DNA of 64,000 bases from QQVM01 sp964544885 (GTDB lineage: Bacteria > Bacteroidota > Bacteroidia > AKYH767-A > 2013-40CM-41-45). The DNA lies in contig CAZJDX010000017.1 in assembly GCA_964544885.1 (NCBI GenBank), forward strand, positions 1 through 64,000, read 5' to 3'. Each line of letters starts with the position of its first letter. The stretch's first letter is position 1. Both the position numbers and the translations under genes were made by a program. Below are positions 45,657 through 54,984 of the stretch, one piece after another. Under the pieces are notes generated by a model. It did no database searches, had not been told where the DNA came from, and saw only the letters and a list, made by a program, of their open reading frames with translations.

Positions 45657-46318
45657 AAGGGTTCGAAGAGCGCCAGATTTTCAAAGCGTGAATTCCGGAA
45701 CTTTTCAAATGATAATTCAATCATGGAGGACGCAGAAGCTGAAACATCCATTGAAAAATCAGCTCCGAGCTTGTTCCCCAGTACAGACTTACACTTCATT
45801 GAACCGTCGCCGGCGAACATGATCTTATGTTTACCAAAGTAATCCGAAAAAGATTCATCATTGACCACTAAAGCCTGCGCCGGTAATACTTCCTGTAAAG
45901 CGGAATCATACAGGGCAGTATAAACTTCCATTCTCCGTGCATCGATCATAGGACAAAAAAGCAAATCTCTTTCAATCTTCATACTATGATCCATCAGATT
46001 CTTACGCATTCCATACGCAATCGCTTCAAGAGTTGAAATGGAGATGAGAGGAACATCCAAAGCATAACAAAGACCTTTGGCGGAGCTGACGCCAATTCTC
46101 AATCCGGTATATGAGCCAGGACCTGCACTGACGGAAATCGCACTGATGTCTTTCTTTTTTACTCCGGTTTCATTCAACAATCCCGCGATGAACGGGAGGA
46201 GCATTTCCGAATGAACATATCCTTCACTGAGTTCCTTTACACCCAGCAAAACACCATCCCGACCCAGAGCCACTGAACAAACAGGCGTGGCTGTCTCTAT
46301 GCACAATATTGTATTCAT
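45608..46318 (-). CDS. tsaB: TsaB, partner in tRNA threonylcarbamoyladenosine synthesis
   Basis: Inactive-kinase-fold homologue of TsaD that dimerises with it to make the t6A37 tRNA modification. The 236-residue protein starts MNTILCIETATPVCSVAL and has the hallmark SVSAGPGSYTGLRIGVSSAKGL. The normal partners TsaD and TsaE are not in this window. Its 3' end overlaps that of the LuxR-type gene by 49 bases; the C-terminal tail beyond the core is therefore shared with the other strand. Confidence 0.94.
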   Translation of the reverse strand: MNTILCIETATPVCSVALGRDGVLLGVKELSEGYVHSEMLLPFIAGLLNETGVKKKDISAISVSAGPGSYTGLRIGVSSAKGLCYALDVPLISISTLEAIAYGMRKNLMDHSMKIERDLLFCPMIDARRMEVYTALYDSALQEVLPAQALVVNDESFSDYFGKHKIMFAGDGSMKCKSVLGNKLGADFSMDVSASASSMIELSFEKFRNSRFENLALFEPFYLKEFRSGTPSAAES

Positions 46319-46408
46319 ATAATATAGTATGAATTAACAGGTCAACTAAACCCTTTTTATCCGACAGTTTTAAAAATCAAATAGAGAGAAAAAACATTAA
46401 TGCTTTAC

Positions 46409-47800
46409 TCATTTATCCTTACTATACAATTTATCCTTCTTCACCACTTCAACGTTATCACCATCCTTCAATATTCGTGATATTGAACTGTAAGGTGCAG
46501 TCACAACCATATCACCCTCCTTCAAACCTTTTTTGATTTCTATATAATTATTATCCTGGATTCCGATCTCCACGAACTGTAGTTTCACTTTTCCATCACT
46601 TACAACAAAAACACATTCTGACTGCTTCGGCTCTCCTGAACTCTTATCTTCCGAGTCATCGACAAGCTTGACCGACCCGTCATCATCTAACTCCTTACTC
46701 TTATTTTTATCCTTATCCTGATCACCGGCGGAAAGACTTGAATCCCGTGTGGTGACCGACTGGATAGGGACAGAGAGGCAGCCTCTCACCACTTTTGTCA
46801 TAATATCAACAGTTGCCGACATACCTGGATTGAAGACTGCCTTTTCTGGTCTGTCGGGATCTCTCATCTGTTCATAGGATTCGCGCAGGATCCTGATCTT
46901 CACAGTAAAATTGGTGACCTGATCGACGCTTAATCCGGTGGTGCTTGCCGAGTTGGCAACTTCCGTAACAATACCCTTGAATTTCCTTCCGAGATAAGCA
47001 TCAACTTCTACATTGGCGGTATCACCAATATTTACTCTGACAATATCATTCTCGTTCACATCTACGCTCACTTCCATTTCATTCAGGTTGGCCAGTGTCA
47101 TAATTTCGGTTCCGGCGAACTGGGAAGTTCCGACGACCCTCTCCCCTTTCTCAACATTTAGTTTGGAAATAGTGGCATCAACCGGTGAAAATATCGAAGT
47201 CTTTCTGAGATTATCCTGCGCTTCCTTCACGGTGGCCTCCGCGCTTCTTACACCGAAATCCGCCGCCGACACGCTTTGTTCACCGGCATCCACTTCGGCC
47301 TTTGCCACCTCAAAGGCGGATTTCACATTTTCCCACTCGCTGGCGGAAATAAGTTTTTCATTGAAAAGCTTTTGATTTCTCTCATAGGCCAGTCTTGCCT
47401 TTTCAAACTGTGATTTAACCTGAATCAGTCTGGACTTTGCGTTTTCCGCGCTGGCCTTGCTGGAATTCAGCGCGGCAACGGAACGGTCAAGATATGACTG
47501 GTAAATGTCAGGAAGGATGCGTGCGAGTAATTGTCCCTTGCTGACGCGGTCGCCTTCCTTCACACTGAGTTCAACGATCTCGCCTGAGACATCAGGACTG
47601 ATCTTAATAGCGACTTCTGGTTGTATTTTTCCGCTGGCGGAGACAGTCTCCACGATATCGCGAAGGGCCGCCTTCTCCGCCGCCACTTCCCTTGTCTCTT
47701 CGTTCTTAATCCATCCCGCTTTTTTTCCTATGATTGCAAACACGATGAGGACCACCACAGAAATGATGAGCCACTTCATCCAGTTTCTTTTCTTAGCCAT
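46409..47800 (-). CDS. Periplasmic adaptor of a tripartite efflux pump (HlyD/MacA family)
   Basis: Membrane-fusion protein of 463 residues with an N-terminal membrane anchor (about 10-24), lipoyl-like halves (KISPDVSGEIVELSVKEGDRVSKGQLLARI), a long alpha-hairpin (about 95-195), and beta-barrel and membrane-proximal domains. An unusual Asp/Lys/Ser-rich insertion (about residues 355-395) sits in the C-terminal part. It follows a TolC-type gene on the same strand, so the two very likely work together. The inner-membrane partner is not adjacent; a MacB-type permease lies at 12.7 kb. Confidence 0.9.
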   Translation of the reverse strand: MAKKRNWMKWLIISVVVLIVFAIIGKKAGWIKNEETREVAAEKAALRDIVETVSASGKIQPEVAIKISPDVSGEIVELSVKEGDRVSKGQLLARILPDIYQSYLDRSVAALNSSKASAENAKSRLIQVKSQFEKARLAYERNQKLFNEKLISASEWENVKSAFEVAKAEVDAGEQSVSAADFGVRSAEATVKEAQDNLRKTSIFSPVDATISKLNVEKGERVVGTSQFAGTEIMTLANLNEMEVSVDVNENDIVRVNIGDTANVEVDAYLGRKFKGIVTEVANSASTTGLSVDQVTNFTVKIRILRESYEQMRDPDRPEKAVFNPGMSATVDIMTKVVRGCLSVPIQSVTTRDSSLSAGDQDKDKNKSKELDDDGSVKLVDDSEDKSSGEPKQSECVFVVSDGKVKLQFVEIGIQDNNYIEIKKGLKEGDMVVTAPYSSISRILKDGDNVEVVKKDKLYSKDK

Positions 47801-47868
47801 AATTGAGAATATTAATTACAGATTTAATATTAGTTTCTCTTCAGTAACACCTCTTTCTTATCCGGTGA

Positions 47869-49302
47869 TCAGAAAGTCAGGGGCTTCCCGAGATAGAAAT
47901 CCAGAACCTTTGTTCTGAAAATAAGATCAAATTTTGCCTGCAAGAGGTCGGCATTAGCCTTGGCGAGATTATTTTTAACCAGCAGGTAATCGTAGGTACT
48001 GATGAGTCCGAGCTCGTAACGCTGCTCATTGAACTTATAGGATTCGGTAAGCGCTTTCTGACTTTTCTCTCCGGCTTCATGTCGCTTTCCCGCGGCGAGA
48101 GCATCGGTAACGGCTTGTTGAACGCTCTTGAACAAATTCTTTCTTGTCTGATCAAGGTTAAGCCTGTTTTGTTCCAGGCTTATCTTTGCTCTCGATACGC
48201 TTGTTTTCGTCGCCCAGCCGTTGAATAAAGGAACCTGTAAAGTAAAACCTACAGATTTGCCCAGGTTATTATCCAACTGATCGCGGAAAGGAGTTTGTTC
48301 AAGAACAGGCCGGCTGTTATTGAGAAATGAATAGACGCTATCCCCGGAACTGGTAAAACCGGAGAATACCGGGCTTGGAGGGAAGAACTCATATCCGGTA
48401 ATATCCTGACTGGAGGTGCTGAAATTCGTACTCAGACTTCCGCTCAGAAATAAGCGCGGGTATCTGGCTCCTCTCGCGATCGCAAGACCCTTCTCCGCAC
48501 TCTTTACACGCAATTCATAACTCTTTACATCCGGCTGATTGTTCAGTGCAGCGGTATAGACGGCATTCGTATTCATTTGTTCAGCTGAAAGTACAGGTGT
48601 CGAAAGTACCGGCTCCTGAACAGTAAATGTAGTATCCACACTCAATTCAAGCAGTTGTGTCAGATTCAGTACAGCCTGGTCATAGGCAGAACGGGCCTGA
48701 ACCAGCATGACCTCATCGGAGGCCAGCTGTGCTTCCATGTCCAGCAGATTTCCTTTATTCAGTGAACCAAGTTCATACATCCTTGACACTTTATCCCGTT
48801 GTATCTTGGTGGCCTCAAGCTGATCCTTCGTATAAGCCAGAAGTTCCTTATTATATAATACCTGCAGATAAAAAGTAACCACATTCAGCACCACGTCATT
48901 ACGCACCTTCTCCAGATCGTAGCGGCTACTCATATAATTCAGATTACTCTGGCGAAGTGTGTTCTGCAATTGGAATCCTTCGAACAAGGGAAGGCTGCTG
49001 CTCAAAGCAAAACTGTTTGAGCGGACCTCTGAGGTGGTGAAGCTATTTGTGAAAGGATCGATACTTCGACCGTAATAATAATTCTGCGTTGCATTCCCAT
49101 TCAGACTTGGAAACATGCTGGCAATACTCTGCGATTTCAGATCCTTATTGAGGTCTGTGATCAATTCCGAATGCCGGATCTGAATATTATTATTAAGGGC
49201 ATAGTCAATACATTCCTGCAATGTCCAAACCTTCTGACAATAAGCTGCCTGAAGTGGTAAGACTAAAAGCAATGCACAGACGAGCCGGCTAAGCCTGTTC
49301 AT
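47869..49302 (-). CDS. TolC-family outer-membrane efflux protein
   Basis: Outer-membrane channel of the OEP/TolC family. The signal peptide (MNRLSRLVCALLLVLPLQAAYC) is followed by two repeated OEP halves, for example WTLQECIDYALNNNIQIRHSE at the start. The mature protein has long alpha-helical hairpins and strands. I start at the ATG at 49302; a TTG seven codons upstream is in frame but unlikely. It is first in a two-gene operon with the periplasmic adaptor (68-base gap). Confidence 0.92.
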   Translation of the reverse strand: MNRLSRLVCALLLVLPLQAAYCQKVWTLQECIDYALNNNIQIRHSELITDLNKDLKSQSIASMFPSLNGNATQNYYYGRSIDPFTNSFTTSEVRSNSFALSSSLPLFEGFQLQNTLRQSNLNYMSSRYDLEKVRNDVVLNVVTFYLQVLYNKELLAYTKDQLEATKIQRDKVSRMYELGSLNKGNLLDMEAQLASDEVMLVQARSAYDQAVLNLTQLLELSVDTTFTVQEPVLSTPVLSAEQMNTNAVYTAALNNQPDVKSYELRVKSAEKGLAIARGARYPRLFLSGSLSTNFSTSSQDITGYEFFPPSPVFSGFTSSGDSVYSFLNNSRPVLEQTPFRDQLDNNLGKSVGFTLQVPLFNGWATKTSVSRAKISLEQNRLNLDQTRKNLFKSVQQAVTDALAAGKRHEAGEKSQKALTESYKFNEQRYELGLISTYDYLLVKNNLAKANADLLQAKFDLIFRTKVLDFYLGKPLTF

Positions 49303-49369
49303 AAAGAGATAAATTCCGCGCAAATTAGGTCAAAAAATTGAATCCTATAAATATGCAGCCATAAAAATA

Positions 49370-49460
49370 ATAAACCCGTCCCAAGGATGGGAACACGATT
49401 TTGAGCTTTACATAAGCCACAGATGGGTTTATCCCGGATAGAAAATCACCATTTTGGTGA
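49370..49460. repeat. Two hairpin-forming inverted repeats upstream of tolC
   Basis: ATAAACCCGTC (49370-49380) pairs with GATGGGTTTAT (49422-49432) with one mismatch. Separately, TCACCA-TTT-TGGTGA spans 49446-49460 and, read leftward, is followed by TTTT, so it could be a weak terminator for the gene at 49578-50696. The larger repeat could be an operator or a leader structure for tolC. Confidence 0.4.
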
Positions 49461-49577
49461 GTTTTGTGAAAGTCAAAAGGATCTTTTTTCTTATTGCCGT
49501 GCTATAAATTTTTCTTGTTCATATTCAGGATACGTTGCCGGTATCAAAGCGGATATAAGTTCCGCATAAAAGACAAA

Positions 49578-50696
49578 TCAGGATTGATGCTCCAGCAGTA
49601 GATTCAGGCTCTGTCTCATGATCTCTCCCATATTCCTGCATTTCAGAAAGGATTCTCTTTTATAGTGCTCTGCCAGCTCAATCTTCAGCTGTTCCGTTTT
49701 CTCCGGCAAAGAAACCGTATCACCGATCATCACCTCGAGCAGGGATGCGATACGGAAATGAGCGATCTTAACTCTTCGCGCCATAAGGGAACGTTCTTCG
49801 AGCTGATACTGCTTTGCTGTTTCCTTATTAATGAATTTGACACAGAGATGAACATACGGATTATTTTCCTTGAAATACTGAGGCAGATACAACGCTTTCC
49901 TCCCTTCATAACTCTGCTGATCAAAATCAATGGCGCGAAACCTGAACTGGGTATCGTCAAAATCCGCTGTCATGTCGATCACAAAATTGTATGAGCGCAT
50001 ATCTCCCAGTAAACGTACGAAGCAGCGCTCATTGAATTTAATAAACTCTTTGGCAAGCCTGGTTTCATTGACACCTACCGCACTGAGATTATTGTTAACG
50101 AACTGATCACCCGGTATGCCAATGATGTGCTCTTCGATTAGCGTATCTTCATTCACCAGATAGTTAATCCTGTTGGGAGAAAGAAGGTCTTCAAATTCGA
50201 GACCATAAACCCGTGATGCATCCGCAAGTTTTACATAATAGTAATCATAGTTGTCGTTGAACTGATTCTTTATCCTTATACGGAAAGGTTTGGAATTCCC
50301 AAACGGACAAAAGTCTATCCTGTCAACATAAAGATGCTCCATAAGGCGTATATTCCCTTCGACCTTCATCAGGGCGTAGGTTTTAACCAGTTTCTGATTC
50401 AGCTCTTCCATTTCACCGGGCTGATAGAAAACGGTCTCCCAGAGCGTATCCCGACCTTTCTTATCAAGCAATGGGATAGTATAATTGTACCTCAGAAGAT
50501 CCTGGTAACGAAAAGGAATATCGTCTACCCTGCCAAAGTCTTCAAGGTACATGAACAACTCTTCCCTGATCCTGTAACTGATTTTCTTTTTCGAAATCGA
50601 ATTCATGTGCGAAGCTGTATTGATCCAGGGAAATGAATCCCTGGTACACGCAAAATAAGGGAAATTAGCCTCAGTGTAAACCGGGTTCCGTAACAT
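49578..50696 (-). CDS. Uncharacterised protein with kinase-like catalytic signature
   Basis: A 372-residue cytoplasmic protein, no signal peptide. I do not recognise a named family. Several features resemble the protein-kinase-like / phosphotransferase fold: YYYVKLA with a possible ATP-site Lys156, an acidic helix with EEH at 188-190 leading into a hinge-like IIGIPGDQF, GDMRSYN (Asp232, Asn237; spacing D-x4-N as in catalytic loops), then IDFD at 256-259 like the metal-binding DFD. The start may instead be about 30 codons in (MNSISKKK). It lies between tolC and metH as a separate leftward gene. The kinase idea is an inference from motif spacing only. Confidence 0.6.
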   Translation of the reverse strand: MLRNPVYTEANFPYFACTRDSFPWINTASHMNSISKKKISYRIREELFMYLEDFGRVDDIPFRYQDLLRYNYTIPLLDKKGRDTLWETVFYQPGEMEELNQKLVKTYALMKVEGNIRLMEHLYVDRIDFCPFGNSKPFRIRIKNQFNDNYDYYYVKLADASRVYGLEFEDLLSPNRINYLVNEDTLIEEHIIGIPGDQFVNNNLSAVGVNETRLAKEFIKFNERCFVRLLGDMRSYNFVIDMTADFDDTQFRFRAIDFDQQSYEGRKALYLPQYFKENNPYVHLCVKFINKETAKQYQLEERSLMARRVKIAHFRIASLLEVMIGDTVSLPEKTEQLKIELAEHYKRESFLKCRNMGEIMRQSLNLLLEHQS

Positions 50697-50762
50697 TAAG
50701 CAACAGGGAATGTTGAATCAGCTTAAGAGCAAGGGTACGGAACGCCCGGTAAATCCAATGGT

Positions 50763-53700
50763 TCAGTAAGCAAGAACCGGCGAGAGCCACCGCTCAACTT
50801 CTTCTAGACTCATTCCCTTTCTTTGGGCATAGTCATTCACCTGATCTTTCTGGATCTTTCCAAGACCAAAGTACCTTGAATCAGGATGTGAAAAGTATAA
50901 TCCGCATACTGCGGCGGTTGGATACATAGCCAGACTTTCGGTAAGTTTAATTCCTGTGTTCTTCTCAACATCCAACAAAGCCCAGATGGTCTTTTTCTCC
51001 GTATGGTCTGGCTGAGCCGGATAACCCGGTGCAGGTCTGATACCTCTGTACTCCTCTCTGATCAGTTGTTCCTTACTGAGACTTTCATTCGCTTCGTATC
51101 CCCAGATTTCCTTTCGCACTTTCTCATGCAGCAATTCAGCGAAGGCCTCTGCAAGCCTGTCGGCAAGGGCTTTCAGCATAATGGAAGAATAATCATCGTG
51201 TTCCTGCTCAAATTTTTCCAGCCATTTTTCAATCCCATGGCCGGTACTCAGTGCAAAAGCCCCGATGTGATCGGTTTCGTTCACCTGTGCTGCCGGAACC
51301 TGACCGGAAGAACCGGAAATTCCACTCCCGCCTGCGACTGCCTGCGCGGCTTCCACAGAGTGGAGTTCTACCCTGGATTGATTGGCAAGGTGCAATGCCT
51401 TCGGTAAAATAAAATCCGCCAGGGCAAGGTTGCTTTCTCCCTCCGGCTTTTGTGTCTGCTGTCTGAGTGAATGGAAGGTACAGATCCTTTTCAGTCCGTG
51501 ATCGTTCTGTGCAGGCTCATACACTTCAATATCGTCACCGGACGAAAGGGCTGGATAGATTCCCACAACGGCATTTGCCATCAGCCATTTCTCATTGATG
51601 ACGCGCTTCAACATGGCTTGAGCATCTGTAAACAATTTTGCAGCCTCCTGTCCTCGTTGCGGATCGTCAAGGATTTTGGGATAAGAACCTTTGAGTTCCC
51701 AACTGTGAAAAAATGGAGTCCAGTCAATATATTCTGCTATTTCATCCAGGGGGTAATCACTGAAAACAAAATTACCTGTCCTTGCAGGAATACTAAGTCG
51801 AATATTCTTCCAGTCCGTAGCGAAGGCTCTCCGTTGCGCCAGCTCCAGCGGTATGAACTTGGACGAACTGACTGACTTGCTATGCTGAGAGCGTATTCTT
51901 TCGTTCTCCGCTTCATTCTTCCTGATAAAATCAGCTCTGCCTTCTTCCGACAGCAGGCTACTCACAACGCTTACGCAGCGGGAAGCATCATTCACATGGA
52001 TGACGGGCTGAGTATAATGCGGATCGATCTTTACGGCTGTGTGGACTTTTGATGTGGTGGCACCACCAATGAGAAGGGGGATGTTGAACCCCTCCCGTTG
52101 CATTTCTTTCGCAAGGTGCACCATCTCATCCAATGATGGGGTTATCAATCCGCTCACACCGATCGCATCTACCTTATGCGCTTTTGCCGCCGCCAGGATC
52201 TTATCTGCTGGCACCATCACACCCAGATCAACAATCTCATAATTGTTGCAGGCCAGTACCACGCTGACAATATTTTTTCCGATGTCATGCACATCTCCTT
52301 TCACAGTCGCCATGAGGATCTTTCCGGCATTCTGCCGCTTCTGATCCTGACCTTTCTCTTTCAATTGCAACTTCTCCGCATTGAGATAGGGTTCCAGGTA
52401 GGCCACGGCCTTTTTCATAACCCTGGCGCTTTTGACAACCTGAGGAAGGAACATTTTACCTGCACCAAAAAGATCTCCAACGATATTCATTCCTTTCATC
52501 AAAGGACCTTCAATGATCTGCAGGGTTTGAGAAAAAGAAGGTCTTGCTTCCTCAAGATCCGCCTCAATGAAATCGGTAATGCCTTTCACCAAAGCGTGAG
52601 CAAGTCTTTCTTCAACCGGGGACTTTCTCCACTCCGCATCTTTCTCTTCTTTCTTCCGGGAAGATCCTTTAAGGGTTTCGGCATATTGAAGCAGTTTCTC
52701 CGTCGCATCCGGGTTTCTGTCAAGTAATACATCTTCTACCAATCCAAGAAGAAATTCCGGAATCTCATCATATACCTGCAGTTGTCCGGGATTTACGATG
52801 CCCATATCCATGCCTGCTTTTACACCATGAAAAAGAAAGGCGGAATGAATCGCCTCCCTTACCGTATCATTTCCTCTGAAGGAGAAGGATACATTACTGA
52901 CGCCTCCGCTGACTTTTGCCAGCGGCAGATTTTTCTTGATCCAGGTGGTGGCTTCAAAATAATCAAGGGCATTCCGGCGATGTTCTTCCATTCCGGTAGC
53001 TACCGGAAATATATTCGGATCGAAGATGATGTCTTGTGGAGGGAATCCAGCTCTTTCAGTGAGCAATCTGTAAGCGCGCTCACAGATCTCTATTCTCCGT
53101 TCATAACTATCGGCCTGACCCCTTTCATCGAAAGCCATGACGATCACGGCGGCCCCGTATTTTTTTACAATACGGGCCTGACGAAGGAACTCGTCTTCTC
53201 CTTCCTTGAGAGAAATGGAATTGACGATGGACTTGCCCTGGGTGCATTTCAATCCGGCTTCAATGACGGAAAACTTTGAAGAGTCAATCATGACAGGCAG
53301 TCTGGCAATGTCCGGCTCAACAGCCAGCATGTTCAGAAACTTTGTCATCGCGACCTCGGAATCCAGCATTCCTTCATCCATGTTCACATCAATGACCTGA
53401 GCACCTCCTTCCGCCTGATCGCGTGCGACAGATAAAGCCTCTTCATAATTCTCCTCCCGGATCAGTCTGAGAAATTTTTTCGAACCGGTTACATTGGTCC
53501 GCTCACCGACATTCATAAAATTGGAATCAGGCCGTAGTGTAAGCGCTTCAAGACCGCTGATCCGAAGAAAAGGTTCTGTCTTTGGAATCTTTCTCGGGCT
53601 TACCGATCTGGCAATCCCCGCGATGTGGGCAATGTGTTCTGGCGTGGTACCACAGCAGCCTCCGACAATGTTGAGAAATCCGCTTTTCAAAAAGTCTTCA

Positions 53701-54599
53701 ATGTGATGTCCCATGTCGTGCGGACTTTCATCATATTCACCGAATTGATTGGGTAATCCGGCATTGGGATAAGCGCTGATGAAGAATGGAGCCTTTTCAC
53801 TCAACTCTTCAATATAGGGTCTCATTTCCTTTGCGCCGAGTGCGCAGTTAAGTCCGATGCTCAGCAGGTTAACATGAGAGACGGAATTTAAAAAAGCTTC
53901 GACAGTCTGACCAGACAGCGTTCTGCCGCTTGCATCCGTAATGGTACCCGAGATCATCACCGGGACACTTTTCTTTATATCTCCAAAAACCGTTTCGATC
54001 GCAAAGAGGGCTGCTTTCGCATTCAGGGTATCAAAAATAGTCTCAATGAGCAGCAGATCCACACCTCCATCCAGTAATCCTCTCACCTGTTCCGCATAGG
54101 CTCCGGCAAGCTGATCGAAAGTAATTGCCCTGAAACCAGGGTCATTCACGTCGGGTGAAAGTGAGAGGGTTCTGTTTGTCGGGCCAATGGCACCCGCGAC
54201 CCAGCGCTGAACGTATTCATCGGCCGGATTTTCTTCTCTGAACTTTTGTCTTGCACGTATGGCTATTTTCGCCGATTCAAGATTCAGTTCATAGGAGAGA
54301 TCTTCCATTGAATAATCCGCCAGTGAGATTCTCTGGGCATTGAAAGTATTCGTCTCGATGATGTCGGCGCCTGCCCGGAGATATTCCAGGTGAATACTCT
54401 CAATAATGTCGGGCCGCGTGAGAGATAAAAGGTCATTGTTGCCTTTTAAAGGGTGTGCAAAGTCTTTGAACCTTTGACCACGGTAGTCAGATTCCTCCAG
54501 TCTGTAACGCTGTATCATGGTACCCATAGCGCCATCAATGACCAGAATTCTTTTCTCTAATTCCTCTCTTATGCTTTCCACTTTGTTTCCTTGTGACAT
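50763..54599 (-). CDS. metH: Cobalamin-dependent methionine synthase
   Basis: Transfers a methyl group from methyl-THF via cobalamin to homocysteine. All four modules are present in the 1278 residues: homocysteine-binding barrel (1 to about 330, zinc Cys in GGCCGTTPEHI), pterin-binding barrel (about 345-620, FMNVGERTNVTGSKKF), cobalamin domain (B12-ligand His in GDVHDIGKN near residue 770), and AdoMet-binding reactivation domain at the C-terminus. About 250 bases upstream on the same strand starts a complete SAM-I riboswitch, so expression should fall when S-adenosylmethionine is plentiful. The start codon follows GGAAACAAAG... directly. Confidence 0.97.
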   Translation of the reverse strand: MSQGNKVESIREELEKRILVIDGAMGTMIQRYRLEESDYRGQRFKDFAHPLKGNNDLLSLTRPDIIESIHLEYLRAGADIIETNTFNAQRISLADYSMEDLSYELNLESAKIAIRARQKFREENPADEYVQRWVAGAIGPTNRTLSLSPDVNDPGFRAITFDQLAGAYAEQVRGLLDGGVDLLLIETIFDTLNAKAALFAIETVFGDIKKSVPVMISGTITDASGRTLSGQTVEAFLNSVSHVNLLSIGLNCALGAKEMRPYIEELSEKAPFFISAYPNAGLPNQFGEYDESPHDMGHHIEDFLKSGFLNIVGGCCGTTPEHIAHIAGIARSVSPRKIPKTEPFLRISGLEALTLRPDSNFMNVGERTNVTGSKKFLRLIREENYEEALSVARDQAEGGAQVIDVNMDEGMLDSEVAMTKFLNMLAVEPDIARLPVMIDSSKFSVIEAGLKCTQGKSIVNSISLKEGEDEFLRQARIVKKYGAAVIVMAFDERGQADSYERRIEICERAYRLLTERAGFPPQDIIFDPNIFPVATGMEEHRRNALDYFEATTWIKKNLPLAKVSGGVSNVSFSFRGNDTVREAIHSAFLFHGVKAGMDMGIVNPGQLQVYDEIPEFLLGLVEDVLLDRNPDATEKLLQYAETLKGSSRKKEEKDAEWRKSPVEERLAHALVKGITDFIEADLEEARPSFSQTLQIIEGPLMKGMNIVGDLFGAGKMFLPQVVKSARVMKKAVAYLEPYLNAEKLQLKEKGQDQKRQNAGKILMATVKGDVHDIGKNIVSVVLACNNYEIVDLGVMVPADKILAAAKAHKVDAIGVSGLITPSLDEMVHLAKEMQREGFNIPLLIGGATTSKVHTAVKIDPHYTQPVIHVNDASRCVSVVSSLLSEEGRADFIRKNEAENERIRSQHSKSVSSSKFIPLELAQRRAFATDWKNIRLSIPARTGNFVFSDYPLDEIAEYIDWTPFFHSWELKGSYPKILDDPQRGQEAAKLFTDAQAMLKRVINEKWLMANAVVGIYPALSSGDDIEVYEPAQNDHGLKRICTFHSLRQQTQKPEGESNLALADFILPKALHLANQSRVELHSVEAAQAVAGGSGISGSSGQVPAAQVNETDHIGAFALSTGHGIEKWLEKFEQEHDDYSSIMLKALADRLAEAFAELLHEKVRKEIWGYEANESLSKEQLIREEYRGIRPAPGYPAQPDHTEKKTIWALLDVEKNTGIKLTESLAMYPTAAVCGLYFSHPDSRYFGLGKIQKDQVNDYAQRKGMSLEEVERWLSPVLAY

Positions 54600-54643
54600 A
54601 TATACAGTTTGATCTTAGTTGCCGGCTTACTTTGTGGCTTATC

Positions 54644-54677
54644 AAAAAAAAATCCCCCCTGATAAGTCAAGGGAGAT
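54644..54677 (-). terminator. Riboswitch expression-platform terminator upstream of metH
   Basis: Read leftward: ATCTCCC, loop TTGACTTATCA, GGGGGGAT, then nine T. The GACTTATC within the loop region (54668-54661) is complementary to the 3' strand of the aptamer P1 stem plus TC (GATAAGTC, 54717-54710). That gives a classic antiterminator alternative. Confidence 0.9.
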
Positions 54678-54711
54678 TATATATACCATGAAAGGCCGAA
54701 CATCTCTATGA

Positions 54712-54851
54712 CTTATCTTTCATTCCTGAAGAATGAGCGAGTTGGCACCTTCTTTTATAATCGAGCGGAAACGCTGGTCATTCAGCGGATTCTTTACGAT
54801 AAGGGTTGCCAAGGTTTCACAGGGCGCAATCCCTCCACCTTTCTTGATAAG
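54712..54851 (-). ncRNA. SAM-I (S-box) riboswitch aptamer
   Basis: Read leftward, P1 is CTTATC (54851-54846) with GATAAG (54717-54712). Between them lie the conserved S-box core elements: AGGTGGAGGGA, GCCCTGTGAAACCTTGGCAACC, and AGGTGCCAACTC, with a GAAAGATAAG end. These match the SAM-I consensus closely. Binding SAM would stabilise P1, free the terminator at 54644-54677, and stop transcription before metH. Methionine-gene control by SAM-I fits the gene downstream. Confidence 0.95.
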
Positions 54852-54854
54852 CGG

Positions 54855-54869
54855 GTCCGTTAAACGGAC
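54855..54869 (-). repeat. 15-bp hairpin just ahead of the riboswitch
   Basis: GTCCGT-TTA-ACGGAC read leftward, a perfect 6-base stem with a three-base loop at the very 5' end of the predicted metH leader. It is outside the S-box aptamer. It may protect the RNA 5' end or insulate folding. Confidence 0.5.
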
Positions 54870-54887
54870 TATTTAAAAGAACTTCAG

Positions 54888-54917
54888 CAAAGATACAAAA
54901 AAGAGAATCGCAAGCAA
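54888..54917 (-). promoter_or_regulatory. Promoter of the SAM riboswitch-metH unit
   Basis: Read leftward: TTG (54917-54915), 19-base spacer, TATCTTTG (54895-54888). It matches the Bacteroidota consensus and places the transcript start 15-20 bases before the leader hairpin. Confidence 0.8.
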
Positions 54918-54936
54918 TAATTTATTACCGGAAAGC

Positions 54937-54967
54937 AAAAAAGCCCCGCCGGTATGGCGAGGCTTTT
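54937..54967 (-). terminator. Terminator after the T9SS-sorted protein
   Basis: Read leftward: AAAAGCCTCGCC, loop ATACC, GGCGGGGCTTTT, with more T following. One G-T pair interrupts an otherwise perfect 11-12 base stem. It separates this gene from the metH promoter just beyond. Confidence 0.9.
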
Positions 54968-54984
54968 GCCAATGATCACTGATT

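Noticed and set aside
52176..52727. Open frame of 183 codons opposite metH
   Set aside because: It lies inside the conserved cobalamin-domain and linker coding region of metH and shows no domain of its own.
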